64,000 nt of DNA from MKSF01 sp037190225 (GCA_037190225.1 JBBCJL010000003.1:369935-433934), one strand, 5' to 3'. Positions 36,681-44,897 are shown, counted from the first letter of the stretch. Translations and numbers: made by a program. The notes: generated by a model from the sequence alone, not told the origin.

Positions 36681-37670
36681 ATGGTAAAAATAGGCGAACA
36701 TATCACACTTCCCGACTTCCCTCTGCTGCTGGCACCTATGGAAGATGTCAGCGATCCTCCTTTCCGCGCAGTATGCAAGGAGAACGGGGCCGACCTGATG
36801 TATACGGAATTCATCTCAACGGAAGGACTGATACGTGATGCCATTAAAAGCCGCCAGAAACTGGATATTTTTGATTATGAAAGACCTATAGGGATACAGA
36901 TCTTCGGCGGTGATGAAGAGGCGATGGCCCTTTCCGCCAAGATAGTGGAAACCGCTCAGCCCGACCTGCTGGATATCAATTACGGCTGCCCCGTTAAGAA
37001 GGTGGTCTGTAAAGGCGCCGGCGCGGGCATCCTCCGGGATGTGCCCAAAATGATACAGCTCACCAAGGCCGTGGTCAATTCAACCTCGCTGCCGGTAACG
37101 GTAAAGACACGGCTGGGATGGGACGAAGAGCATAAGAATATAGAAGAAGTAGCGGAACGCCTGCAGGATGTCGGCATACAGGCATTGTCCATCCACGGAC
37201 GCACGCGTGTACAGATGTATAAGGGAGAAGCTGACTGGTCGCTGATCGCCAGGATCAGGAACAATCCCCGCATCCATATCCCCATCTTCGGGAACGGTGA
37301 TATAGACAGCCCCGAAAAGGCGCTGGCATATAAGAACAGGTACGGCGTGGACGGTATCATGATAGGACGTGCCGCCATCGGCTATCCCTGGATCTTCCGT
37401 GAGATCAGGCATTACCTGCAAACCGGAGAGCACCTGCCGCCGCCCACCGTGGAAGAGCGTATTGCCGTGTGCAGGAAGCATCTTGATTTTTCCGTACAGT
37501 GGAAAGGAGAAAAGCTCGGTATGCTGGAAATGCGCCGCCATTACGGGCAGTACCTGAAAGGTCTTTCCCACGTCAAGGAATACAGGATGCGCCTTGTCAG
37601 CTCACTGGAGCTGCCGGAGCTGCACGATATCCTGGACGCCTGCCAGGAAGCGATGCTGCAGCAGCAGTAA
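36681..37670 (+). CDS. dusB: tRNA-dihydrouridine synthase (DusB-like)
   Basis: A 329-residue FMN-dependent enzyme that reduces uridines in the D-loop of tRNAs. It shows the N-terminal LAPMEDVSDPPFR, the catalytic C103 in NYGCPVKKVVCKG, VKTRLGWD, IHGRTR and NGDI motifs. The length matches DusB. It is convergent with the acyltransferase gene, 8 bases between stops. Confidence 0.94.
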   Translation: MVKIGEHITLPDFPLLLAPMEDVSDPPFRAVCKENGADLMYTEFISTEGLIRDAIKSRQKLDIFDYERPIGIQIFGGDEEAMALSAKIVETAQPDLLDINYGCPVKKVVCKGAGAGILRDVPKMIQLTKAVVNSTSLPVTVKTRLGWDEEHKNIEEVAERLQDVGIQALSIHGRTRVQMYKGEADWSLIARIRNNPRIHIPIFGNGDIDSPEKALAYKNRYGVDGIMIGRAAIGYPWIFREIRHYLQTGEHLPPPTVEERIAVCRKHLDFSVQWKGEKLGMLEMRRHYGQYLKGLSHVKEYRMRLVSSLELPELHDILDACQEAMLQQQ

Positions 37671-37678
37671 AACATACG

Positions 37679-38566
37679 CTACACCTCCCAGAAATAATAA
37701 TAATTGAACCATTGGTGCGGGTATTGATGCAGCTTATCCGTCAGCTCCACAATATAGGCCTCCAGCATCAGCTGCGCTCCGTCCATACCCCTGCCTTCAA
37801 ATACCCGTGCAGGCGTGGCATAGAAGCTGTAGGCATTGCCCTCCTCCTTCATGGCAAAGACAAAGCTCACGGGAGCCCGCAGCTTGCTGGCCAGTACAAA
37901 AGGACCCAAAGGGAACCGGACCGGGTGATCCAGGAACATACCTTCAATAGTACGGCTGCCTGCCATAAAGCGGTCCGCATGCATACAGATGAACTCATTC
38001 CTGTTCAGCGCGGCGCTCATTTCGTAGATATGGCTCATGTCCTCTTTGATGTAAATAATATTAAACCGCCGTTCCAGGCCCTCACTATTCATATATTCCC
38101 TGATACGCCCTTCCTCTCCTTCGAACATCACGATATTATATACGTGGTCATATTTGGTCAGCAACGCGCCGCTCATTTCCCAGTTACCCAGGTGAGCGCT
38201 CAGCAATACACCACCTTTTCCCGCCTGTACCATATCTTCCAGGGCCTGCTCCCCGAGGTGGGCAATGCGAAACTGCCGGTCGCTCCGGGTGAATAATACG
38301 GCAGCTTTATCTATGAGGGTCTGCCCGAAATAAAGGATATTCTTCCTGATCAGCCTCCTGGTGTCGCGGGCGGACAGCTTCAGCCTGTTCCTGTACAGGT
38401 CCTGCAGGGGACGGGTGGCTTTGGGAACGAACCAGATATAGTATTGTGCTACAAAGCGCAACAAAAAATAGGCGGGTTTAAGACCGCCTATTTTAATCAG
38501 TTTTATAAAAATGGCGTGTCCGAACCTGGTGCCCCTGGACCTGCCATCCCATTGTTGCTCGCTCAT
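37679..38566 (-). CDS. LpxL/HtrB-family lysophospholipid/lipid A acyltransferase
   Basis: A 295-residue membrane-associated acyltransferase. The catalytic HX4E box is visible as H125-E130 in HLGNWE. An N-terminal hydrophobic stretch (about 29-48) would anchor it. It uses an acyl-ACP donor, and the acyl carrier protein gene 8 bases upstream is probably its partner. Lipid A is the standard acceptor, but paired ACP and acyltransferase genes also occur in aryl-polyene/flexirubin-type clusters; none of the other genes of such clusters is present here. Confidence 0.87.
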   Translation of the reverse strand: MSEQQWDGRSRGTRFGHAIFIKLIKIGGLKPAYFLLRFVAQYYIWFVPKATRPLQDLYRNRLKLSARDTRRLIRKNILYFGQTLIDKAAVLFTRSDRQFRIAHLGEQALEDMVQAGKGGVLLSAHLGNWEMSGALLTKYDHVYNIVMFEGEEGRIREYMNSEGLERRFNIIYIKEDMSHIYEMSAALNRNEFICMHADRFMAGSRTIEGMFLDHPVRFPLGPFVLASKLRAPVSFVFAMKEEGNAYSFYATPARVFEGRGMDGAQLMLEAYIVELTDKLHQYPHQWFNYYYFWEV

Positions 38567-38574
38567 TTTTGATC

Positions 38575-38832
38575 CTATGCAGATATTTCAATATTCAAAC
38601 GCGCTGCTACGAAATCATAGAAATCCTTCACTGTTCTCATTGTCTGGAAATCTTCCGGCCTGATCTTGAAGCCGAAGTTATTTTCTATGGCTACGATCAG
38701 GTCTATATAGTCCAGGCTATCCAGGTCCAGTGTTTCCTTGAGCGCTCCTTCAGGCACTATGGTTTCAATGTCTACTTCAAAATCTTCAACTAAAAAGTCA
38801 TTGATTTTCTCTACAATATCTTGGTAATTCAT
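38575..38832 (-). CDS. Acyl carrier protein
   Basis: An 85-residue ACP from ATG 38832 (MNYQDIVEKINDFL). The 4'-phosphopantetheine site is S39 in DLDSLDYIDL. The remainder of the four-helix fold is acidic. The longer frame reaching 38997 has hydrophobic, non-ACP sequence and is rejected. It is an accessory ACP, more diverged than AcpP, and precedes the acyltransferase by 8 bases in one operon. Its leader holds a TATATTTG promoter element and a perfect palindrome. Confidence 0.9.
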   Translation of the reverse strand: MNYQDIVEKINDFLVEDFEVDIETIVPEGALKETLDLDSLDYIDLIVAIENNFGFKIRPEDFQTMRTVKDFYDFVAARLNIEISA

Positions 38833-38840
38833 ACGTAATG

Positions 38841-38854
38841 CACAAACGTTTGTG
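38841..38854. promoter_or_regulatory. 14-bp perfect palindrome in the ACP leader
   Basis: CACAAACGTTTGTG lies 8 bases before the ACP start. It has the central CG and AAACGTTT core of LacI/PurR-type operators. A regulator has not been identified in the window. Confidence 0.5.
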
Positions 38855-38864
38855 ATATAAACTG

Positions 38865-38872
38865 CAAATATA
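38865..38872 (-). promoter_or_regulatory. Promoter element of the ACP-acyltransferase operon
   Basis: On the minus strand TATATTTG matches TAnnTTTG, 33 bases before the ACP start and just upstream of the palindrome, so a bound repressor would block initiation. Confidence 0.5.
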
Positions 38873-38947
38873 AAAAAATATTCCCGGTAGGAAATAAATG
38901 TATAACGCTGCAAAGGTATAAAATAGTCTATAAATTTTAAGAAAAAA

Positions 38948-38978
38948 TTTGGCGGTTTAATACAAAGTATTACCTTTG
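38948..38978 (+). promoter_or_regulatory. Promoter of the tRNA-Pro genes
   Basis: TTTG at 38948-38951 and TACCTTTG at 38971-38978 are 19 bases apart, a full match to the Bacteroidota -33/-7 promoter. It lies 31 bases before the first tRNA. Confidence 0.75.
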
Positions 38979-39009
38979 CAATCTCAAATTTCATCAATAG
39001 TCATTGAAT

Positions 39010-39086
39010 AGGGAAGTAGCGCAGTCCGGTAGCGCACCTGGTTTGGGACCAGGGGGTCGCAGGTTCGAACCCTGTCTTCCCTACCA
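39010..39086 (+). tRNA. tRNA-Pro(TGG), copy 1 with encoded CCA
   Basis: The cloverleaf is complete: acceptor AGGGAAG/CTTCCCT, D-arm GCGC...GCGC, anticodon stem CCTGG/CCAGG with loop TTTGGGA (anticodon TGG), and T-arm GCAGG TTCGAAC CCTGT. The discriminator A is followed by an encoded CCA. Confidence 0.97.
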
Positions 39087-39116
39087 CAGTTCAGAATCAT
39101 TATTGTTGAGATTTTC

Positions 39117-39190
39117 AGGGAAGTAGCGCAGTCCGGTAGCGCACCTGGTTTGGGACCAGGGGGTCGCAGGTTCGAACCCTGTCTTCCCTA
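39117..39190 (+). tRNA. tRNA-Pro(TGG), copy 2 without CCA
   Basis: Identical to copy 1 over all 74 bases. The 3' end is followed by CAC rather than CCA, so the terminal CCA must be added after transcription. Both genes probably share one transcript, 30 bases apart. Confidence 0.97.
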
Positions 39191-39193
39191 CAC

Positions 39194-39236
39194 AACAGGA
39201 GCAGTGATCACAACTATCGCTTCTCCTGTTTTTATT
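39194..39236 (+). terminator. Terminator after the tRNA pair
   Basis: AACAGGAG (39194-39201) pairs with CTCCTGTT (39223-39230) and is followed by TTTATTT. Confidence 0.75.
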
Positions 39237-39409
39237 TCCAGGCTCATTCATTGGATAGGAGTCTTATATAAATTCCATTATACAGCATCAGGCTCAAGGA
39301 AAATAAAACGGGAATAAAAAGCCCCCAATTAGTATTTAACTTTTTGAGAGCAATGTATTTCGGAACCGTGCATTTCCTTTGTAAATGACGGCATGACGGC
39401 ATATATCCA

Positions 39410-39919
39410 TTAATGCCGCAGGTTAAACAATTTAATGCACAATGGAATAAGCCCGATTGAGACAGCTATAAAAATTGCTACTCTTACATAGTTGAGTGTC
39501 TGCCAGAGCGATGCCCGGTTAATGATATCTTTTGCCAGTGACGGTGTGTCGGCTACTTTTTGGAAGTCTATAATGTTCGGCGCAAAAAACACAAGCGTCC
39601 AGATCCTCGCCCCTAAATGTATGGCAAATAAGATCAGCAGCCAATTTCTCACAGGGTCTATTTTCCAGCAAAAAACAATGGCAAGAATAAAAGCGATTTC
39701 GTGCAATGAGTGCATTATGATCCAGAAATTCTTCAGGCCTGCTCCTTGCCCGTCCAGTAAAAGCCTGAAGCTGTCAGGCGGTGCAGCTGTCCATTTAGGA
39801 ACAAATACGAGTGTTTCAAAAATCTGCGCTCCATTCATTAAAAAATAAATGAGTGTCGTTATGCAAAGCCATAGCTCGGCTTTTGTCAGATAGGATGCTG
39901 TCATATTTGCCATTTTCAT
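39410..39919 (-). CDS. Four-helix membrane protein, unrecognised
   Basis: A 169-residue protein with four hydrophobic segments near 12-30, 64-85, 89-110 and 145-162, in the inner membrane. A weak resemblance to DUF1772-type small membrane proteins is possible, but I cannot assign it. It begins one base after the stop of a MarR regulator and so is its regulatory target or partner, for instance an exporter-like or stress-response protein. Confidence 0.6.
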   Translation of the reverse strand: MKMANMTASYLTKAELWLCITTLIYFLMNGAQIFETLVFVPKWTAAPPDSFRLLLDGQGAGLKNFWIIMHSLHEIAFILAIVFCWKIDPVRNWLLILFAIHLGARIWTLVFFAPNIIDFQKVADTPSLAKDIINRASLWQTLNYVRVAIFIAVSIGLIPLCIKLFNLRH

Positions 39920-39920
39920 T

Positions 39921-40388
39921 TTATTTATTGTTTAAATTGCCGGTTACCTCATTCATTATGGCGGTTGCTTCTGTAAAATACCGTTCAATGATCCGGATCT
40001 CTTTTTCAGAAAATGTAGTGATCAGGTCAGCCGTCTTTTGTTGCAGCTCACTGAAAACCGGCTGTAAAAGCTTCATACTATTTTCAGCATTCGGAATGAT
40101 GAGCACTTTCCTCCTGTCGTCCTTGGAAAACTGTCTTTTCAGCAGCTTTTTCTTTTCCAAACGGTCTATCAGACCCGTTACCGCACCTGTTGTCAGGCCT
40201 GTCAGCCTGGAAATGTCGCCCGCTGTCAGCTCCCTGTGCCGGAGTATAAGCCCTAAATACTTGTGGTCCGCTCCCGACAAGCCTGCCTTTCGTGCAATAG
40301 CTTCGTGCATAAAAACAGAAGCGTCAGAATACTGCCGGCTGGCATTCCTGAACCGGTCAATAGTATTGTTTGCCTGCATTTTACTCAT
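39921..40388 (-). CDS. MarR-family transcriptional regulator
   Basis: A 155-residue winged-helix regulator. The recognition part LTAGDISRLTGLTTGAVTGL and the wing RLEKKKLLKRQFSKDDRRKV are typical. It should bind as a dimer to an inverted repeat; a candidate lies 13 bases upstream of the start. The membrane protein gene follows in the same operon. An inner ATG (MQANN, three codons on) could be the true start. Confidence 0.9.
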   Translation of the reverse strand: MSKMQANNTIDRFRNASRQYSDASVFMHEAIARKAGLSGADHKYLGLILRHRELTAGDISRLTGLTTGAVTGLIDRLEKKKLLKRQFSKDDRRKVLIIPNAENSMKLLQPVFSELQQKTADLITTFSEKEIRIIERYFTEATAIMNEVTGNLNNK

Positions 40389-40400
40389 TATCTAAATATC

Positions 40401-40427
40401 TTAGTCACAAAGATAACCAGTTACTAA
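40401..40427. promoter_or_regulatory. Candidate MarR operator
   Basis: TTAGTCAC (40401-40408) and GTTACTAA (40420-40427) form an imperfect inverted repeat (7 of 8 positions) with an 11-base spacer, directly upstream of the marR-like gene. Autoregulation is typical of the family. Confidence 0.5.
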
Positions 40428-40460
40428 ATAATAATCCAAATGTTTTGGGTAAAATTTTCC

Positions 40461-40591
40461 GGAATGACCTGAAAAGGCCAGGTACGCTATATCTTTTGGC
40501 AGCGAAAGCTTTTCCCCTGGCTCACAGAGAAGAGGCTTACAGCGAAACGTACCTGTAATATCAAGTTGTTTCCTGTAAGCAGATAGTTAAT
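40461..40591. repeat. Dispersed intergenic repeat, copy A
   Basis: About 130 bases that align with 56116-56238: shared blocks include ATCTTTTGGCAGC, CTCACAGAG, CAGCGAAA and CAAGTTGTTTCC. It fills the gap between the marR operon and the SemiSWEET gene. Nothing in it is coding. Confidence 0.75.
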
Positions 40592-40685
40592 ATTTTATAG
40601 CCGGTTGTGTGCACTTATTTTTACTGAATCTTTGAAGTATTTTACCGACCATGCTTACCTGTTTTATTGAATTACCGGTAGCAGC

Positions 40686-40952
40686 CTATCCTATCGCCGT
40701 GATAAAGGCAAACAGCCCGAACACGATACCGGGGAGATTGGCTGTGATAATAGGCCAGTCACGCTTAGGCTTTTTCAGGATACCATATGTTACCCATAGC
40801 GTACAGTTGAAAGCGGCGACAAGCGGCTGCAGCCAATCGCCTTTCATACCGTTGAGATTGTTACTGATCTGCGGAATATAGGATACATACATGGCTATTG
40901 CCGTTACCGTAGCCGCCCAGCCCAGTATACCAAAGAATTTATTGTTCTCCAT
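40686..40952 (-). CDS. SemiSWEET-type sugar transporter
   Basis: An 88-residue protein with three hydrophobic helices, the size of a SemiSWEET half-transporter that dimerises. It shows the proline-glutamine pair in the first helix (YVSYIPQISNNL) and FNCTLWVTYG in the second. These proteins carry sugars down their gradient across the inner membrane. The substrate is unknown and there is no sugar-metabolism neighbour. Confidence 0.88.
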   Translation of the reverse strand: MENNKFFGILGWAATVTAIAMYVSYIPQISNNLNGMKGDWLQPLVAAFNCTLWVTYGILKKPKRDWPIITANLPGIVFGLFAFITAIG

Positions 40953-41168
40953 ATCTCTTATCCTTGAAGCTTTGATGTTCTTTTTTTTTGCCGTTATACC
41001 TAGGCGCGCCTTTTTGATCCCTGTTCCGTTCCCTTTACCGGGTATATTAAAAAAACCGGCAGCATATGATATATCTTACACAATCAAAAAATCACACCAT
41101 TAAATATACAAATTATAATATATTACAATAATAAAACAAGAAAATTTTAATGGCAGGAGTAAAATAGC

Positions 41169-41206
41169 AAAAAGGTGAAGCTCTGTAAAGAACCTCACCC
41201 TTTTTA
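41169..41206 (-). terminator. Terminator after the cold-shock gene
   Basis: AAAAAGGTGA (41169-41178) pairs with TCACCCTTTTT (41195-41205) with one bulged base. Read on the minus strand the hairpin has a T tail. Confidence 0.7.
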
Positions 41207-41225
41207 AATGATATGAATTAATGTA

Positions 41226-41417
41226 TTATGCCAATCTTACATTAACAGCGTTCAGGCCTTTTTTACCTTGCTGTACTTCATAAATTACGCTGTCACTTTC
41301 ACGGATCTCAGTTTGTAAACCACTGATGTGCACAAAAATATCTTCTGTACCATTGTTAGGAGTGATAAATCCGAATCCTTTTAATTCATTGAAGAATTTT
41401 ACTGTTCCTTCTTGCAT
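41226..41417 (-). CDS. Cold-shock protein (CspA family)
   Basis: A 63-residue single cold-shock domain with RNP1 GFGFITP and RNP2 DIFVHIS. It binds single-stranded RNA as a chaperone. The length and KGLNAVNV end are typical. A decayed RNA-recognition-motif gene lies upstream, a neighbour arrangement seen with cold-shock genes. A terminator follows 20 bases after the stop. Confidence 0.96.
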   Translation of the reverse strand: MQEGTVKFFNELKGFGFITPNNGTEDIFVHISGLQTEIRESDSVIYEVQQGKKGLNAVNVRLA

Positions 41418-41504
41418 TGTGTTGATATTTAAATTATAAAAAAACTAATTGATTGTCCGGGTTTTGCCCGCCGCCGGCCTTAAAAATATTTATTCTTCCG
41501 GAGG

Positions 41505-41638
41505 TTAGGCGGTCCCGGCATTTACAGCCATTCTCATAAAAGTGAAGCCCTCAGGATGACCGGGATACATCTTCCTGATCTGGTTTCGGGGTGTTTTGCA
41601 GGGATCTGGAAATCCAGGTTACCGACAAAAATATTCAT
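41505..41638 (-). pseudogene. Decayed RRM-type RNA-binding protein
   Basis: The minus strand begins MNIFVGNLDFQIP, the RNP2 start of the small Bacteroidota RRM proteins, and then loses similarity. Switching frame after about residue 19 gives NQIRKMYPGHPEGFTFMRM, which resembles the QLRKMF helix and RNP1 strand with the middle deleted, ending at 41507. Intact relatives have 80-110 residues, here only 34 are open in frame 1. It seems to be a gene broken by an internal deletion and frameshift. The second part's similarity is weaker than the first. Confidence 0.5.
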
Positions 41639-41762
41639 TATAAAAATGGTTAAAAAGTAAAGTGGCGGCTGAAAAAGCGATAACTGAGAGAGAGAAAAAA
41701 TATGTATTCTAAAACTATGCCAGAAAATGCGAAGGCAGAAACCTATCAAATATTTGATATTG

Positions 41763-41784
41763 CAAAGATATGCCAATTAATTGG
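41763..41784 (-). promoter_or_regulatory. Promoter and palindrome of the decayed RRM gene
   Basis: On the minus strand TATCTTTG (41770-41763) fits TAnnTTTG, directly downstream of the perfect palindrome CCAATTAATTGG (41773-41784). They lie about 125 bases before the broken RRM start, so the transcript would have a long leader, as cold-shock mRNAs often do. Confidence 0.4.
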
Positions 41785-42164
41785 ATATAGCACTATTTCT
41801 CTGAAATATTAACATTCAAAGCCATTTATTAATGAATGAGGCTACCTAATGGAGCATATAATTAAAGCGCAGAAGGCCTTTATGGAAAACCTTATTGGTA
41901 TATGAATATATGCTCTTAAGCCTGTGGCCCAACAATATGCCAATAGCATTCCCGGAGGTTATAAATTCCTGAGCCGGCTGCTCTCCCCCAAAATATACGC
42001 CCGCCCCTTGTTCTTCATACCATCATTTTTACAGCAAATTACCAATGCTTAATATTAAAATTTTACATTATTTCATTATATTTGTAAAGAACAGCTATAC
42101 GGATCAGCCGATACTATTTACAAGGTGATCTGGATATGCGCGCTTACCCTTAAACCTTTTCCGA
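41785..42164. other. Non-coding stretch of 380 bases
   Basis: I see no gene, RNA or clear signal here. Only very short open frames occur, such as an 18-codon one at 41851. It separates the minus-strand cold-shock region from the plus-strand PH-SHOCT gene and should hold the promoter of the latter. Confidence 0.5.
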
Positions 42165-42746
42165 ATGGCAGCTTCAGTCGTACCATTGATGATATCAAAG
42201 AAGCACTGGATCACCTTTATCATTCCTGCTGCTGTCCTGCTTACGGGATGCCTGGTAGCAGGCTACACCGATGGTATCCCCCGTTACCTGGGCTGGCTGA
42301 TATTATTATCGGGGCTCTACAGGATAGTGTACTTACTATCGGTAAAATGGCAACTCTTCCCCGACCATCTCCTGGTGACCGAAGGGATATTCCCCTGGGG
42401 CAGGACACGGCTTCAGATACCGGTGTACCACGTGTATGAGGCCATCTCCTCCCACAGGATAGCAGGCTATTTCCTGAAGTACAGCACGATCACTATCCGG
42501 CGTACGGATGGCGTTACTACCGCCCTTACAGCCAGCAGGATGGCCGGAGCCATGCGGTTTTGCCGGCAGCTGAACACCATAGCCAAGGAGTACAGGCTTC
42601 GGGCTGACACACCCCGCAACAATACCCCTGACAATCGCCTGGATATCGGGCAGGAGCTGACACGTATCGTAGAGCTGAAAAAGAAAGGGGAACTGACCCA
42701 GGATGAGTTCGAGAAGATAAAGGCCCAGTTGCTCAAAAGGATCTGA
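42165..42746 (+). CDS. Bacterial PH-like membrane protein with SHOCT tail
   Basis: A 193-residue protein with two membrane helices (about 17-34, 40-60) followed by a bPH2-like domain (LLVTEGIFPWGRTRLQIPVYHVYE, at about 70-130). The C-terminal 30 residues fit the SHOCT module (LTRIVELKKKGELTQDEFEKIK). Such SHOCT tails bind partners or nucleic acid in several families, but no function is assured. An overlapping frame (42125-42439) is shorter and lacks any domain. A 16-bp perfect hairpin follows. Confidence 0.75.
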   Translation: MAASVVPLMISKKHWITFIIPAAVLLTGCLVAGYTDGIPRYLGWLILLSGLYRIVYLLSVKWQLFPDHLLVTEGIFPWGRTRLQIPVYHVYEAISSHRIAGYFLKYSTITIRRTDGVTTALTASRMAGAMRFCRQLNTIAKEYRLRADTPRNNTPDNRLDIGQELTRIVELKKKGELTQDEFEKIKAQLLKRI

Positions 42747-42792
42747 CCTGCTGCAACACAGCAGGCACATTGCACGATGGATGATGACTATC

Positions 42793-42835
42793 AATAACAA
42801 GAACGGACCTTGTTAAAGTCCGTTCTTGTTATTAT
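42793..42835. terminator. Bidirectional 16-bp hairpin terminator
   Basis: AATAACAAGAACGGAC (42793-42808) pairs perfectly with GTCCGTTCTTGTTATT (42818-42833). It lies between two convergent genes and should serve both. Confidence 0.88.
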
Positions 42836-42857
42836 AATGAGGTAAGGTAATGATCTA

Positions 42858-43466
42858 TCAGAACCTGAGCGAGATGCCCAAATTCATAACAGACAACCCA
42901 TCATAACCGCTTTCTCCGTACACACCGAATGTTTGTGTAAAGTACCACCTGGCGCCTACCAGGAATACAGGCCTTATGCTAAAGTCATTATCACGGTAAA
43001 CCGTATTGGGACCCGAAATGGTTTCATAGCTCCTGTAAATGCTACCAAGACCGGCGCCGGCATATACGTCCAGCCTGGAAACGGGGATCAGCTTATTGAA
43101 GTGATAATATCCCACAACCGACATGGACATCCCGAAATTGTTGGCCCGTACGTTCATATATTTGTAGCGGCCTGTTCCCATACCGATACGACCGCCGATA
43201 CTGAGCTCATCCATGATGCCGTATTCATACTTTCCATACATCGGAGGAAGGCCCCAGCTATAGCTGCCGTTGGAATAAATATTGTTCATAGAAATATTAG
43301 GGAAACCTATTCCAAAGGAAACAATATTATCTCCTTTATGAAAAGAGCCGCTGTTCCTGCTCTTATAAGGAGTTTTATAGAATGAGGTGGATTGTGCAGA
43401 TGCCACCGCCGGGCTCAGCGCCAGGGCTGCCAGCATTGCTTTTGAGAATAGTTTAAATGCTTTCAT
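42858..43466 (-). CDS. Outer-membrane beta-barrel-like protein
   Basis: A 202-residue protein with a signal peptide (1-25, LALSPAVASAQ), then beta-rich sequence with alternating aromatic residues, such as SIGGRIGMGTGRYKYMNVR and YAGAGLGSIYRSYE, ending with SLRF, the terminal aromatic signature of outer-membrane barrels. It fits the small outer-membrane beta-barrel proteins of unknown role. Confidence 0.7.
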   Translation of the reverse strand: MKAFKLFSKAMLAALALSPAVASAQSTSFYKTPYKSRNSGSFHKGDNIVSFGIGFPNISMNNIYSNGSYSWGLPPMYGKYEYGIMDELSIGGRIGMGTGRYKYMNVRANNFGMSMSVVGYYHFNKLIPVSRLDVYAGAGLGSIYRSYETISGPNTVYRDNDFSIRPVFLVGARWYFTQTFGVYGESGYDGLSVMNLGISLRF

Positions 43467-43662
43467 AATTGTATAAGAATTGATCTAATAATCAGCAATA
43501 TTAATAACATGTAGCCGATAAAGTTCATTAAAACAAAAAAATAACATTTAATCATATATATAATTATGTCACGGTTTTGTCAAAACACTGCCGGCACCAG
43601 GTGAATAAGGCCCGTAATTACGGGAATAATCGGTAATTTTGGCCCTGTTTTACACCTATAAT

Positions 43663-44370
43663 ATGAGAAAGGATTATATTGCCAACCTGCTGCTGGTAGA
43701 AGATGAGGAAAACCTGCGTGAAACGCTGAAGCTGAATCTGGAGCTGGAAGGCTACGAGGTCACTGCGGTCAGCACCGGTATAGACGCGCTGCAGGTGATC
43801 AAAAAAGAATATTTCGACCTGCTGATATTGGATATTATGCTGCCCGAAATGGACGGCATTACGGTCTGTGAAAATATCAGGCTGCAGAACAATGAGGTGC
43901 CCATCCTCTTTTTAAGCGCCCGGAATACGGGACTGGACCGGATCGAAGGCCTGAAAAAAGGCGGGGACGACTATATGACCAAGCCTTTCAACCTGGAAGA
44001 GCTGCTCCTCCGGATCGATAAGCTGGTGACCAAGAACAAAAAGCTGAAGGTAAGGACACCCATTAATGACGTGTACACTTTCGGCAAGTGCAAAATAGAC
44101 TTTACAGGCCTCATCGCAAAAGACAAGGACGGCAGAACGATAGAGTTGAGCAAAAAGGAGATCGCCCTGCTCAAGCTGCTGATAGAGCATAAGAACGAGG
44201 TGGTATCACGGGAGCATATCCTGCAGGCCGTATGGGGCTACAATGTGTACCCTACCACCCGCACCATTGATAATTTCATCCTTAATTTCAGGAAATACTT
44301 TGAAAAGGATACACGCAGTCCCAAGCATTTCCACAGCGTAAGGGGTGTAGGCTACAAATTTACCGAGTAA
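43663..44370 (+). CDS. OmpR-family response regulator, orphan
   Basis: About 235 residues from ATG 43663. The receiver has the acidic pair in LLVEDEEN, phospho-acceptor D57 in LLILDIMLPEMDG, T in FLSARN and K in MTKPFN. The C-terminal winged-helix domain ends in RGVGYKFTE. No histidine kinase is adjacent, so its partner lies elsewhere. Promoter lies in the divergent 196-base gap. Confidence 0.92.
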   Translation: MRKDYIANLLLVEDEENLRETLKLNLELEGYEVTAVSTGIDALQVIKKEYFDLLILDIMLPEMDGITVCENIRLQNNEVPILFLSARNTGLDRIEGLKKGGDDYMTKPFNLEELLLRIDKLVTKNKKLKVRTPINDVYTFGKCKIDFTGLIAKDKDGRTIELSKKEIALLKLLIEHKNEVVSREHILQAVWGYNVYPTTRTIDNFILNFRKYFEKDTRSPKHFHSVRGVGYKFTE

Positions 44371-44453
44371 ATATTTTGCTAATTAGGTTTGCTTTTATAT
44401 CTTTATCCCATTAAGATTCAATTTGCAGTATTGCAATAATAAATTTCATATTT

Positions 44454-44768
44454 ATGAACATTTTTACCAAAATCATATTGGCAGGAGCTTCCATACTGGT
44501 CATCGCATCCTGCGATAAGCGCAGCGAGACCGTAGAAGCCAGGATCCTTGATACCCAGGATATTACCAATGAAGGCTGCGGTTACCTGCTGCTGCTGGAA
44601 GACAGCGGACTGGTAAAGCCTGCCTACCTGCCCAGCGCCTACCAGCACAACGGTATGAAGGTAGAGGTCAAATACCGTCACTCCGGCATCATGGATACCT
44701 GCGATTTCGGCGCTAAAATATACGACAGGGCCAGCATCTTAAAGATCAGGCAGGTAAGGGACAGATAA
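44454..44768 (+). CDS. Small lipoprotein, unrecognised
   Basis: A 104-residue protein with a lipobox at the end of the signal peptide (ASILVIASC, cysteine near 20). The mature domain contains two further cysteines (NEGCGYLL and DTCDFG) which may form a disulfide. It probably sits in the outer or inner membrane facing the periplasm. Similar proteins occur widely in Bacteroidota without a function. It lies 84 bases after the response regulator. Confidence 0.72.
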   Translation: MNIFTKIILAGASILVIASCDKRSETVEARILDTQDITNEGCGYLLLLEDSGLVKPAYLPSAYQHNGMKVEVKYRHSGIMDTCDFGAKIYDRASILKIRQVRDR

Positions 44769-44889
44769 ACGACCTGAAATATTTTACGGATTTCCATATC
44801 AAAAGTTATTCAATCCCATTGAATGACTTTTATTTTTATTGTTTATCCCAGTTTTCTTTATATAAATCTAAAAAAATAAAATAAAACCT

Positions 44890-44897
44890 TAAATTTG
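44890..44897 (+). promoter_or_regulatory. Probable -7 promoter element for ppiD
   Basis: TAAATTTG matches TAnnTTTG and lies 26 bases before the start codon. Confidence 0.45.

Noticed and set aside
37679..38832. Flexirubin/aryl-polyene cluster
   Set aside because: The ACP and acyltransferase fit such clusters, but no ketosynthase, dehydratase or ammonia-lyase gene is present.
41639..41776. N-terminal extension of the RRM fragment
   Set aside because: The residues before MNIFVGN are hydrophobic and lie in the untranslated leader after the promoter.
42125..42439. Frame overlapping the start of the PH-SHOCT gene
   Set aside because: It has no domain and the overlapping frame has membrane helices and two known modules.
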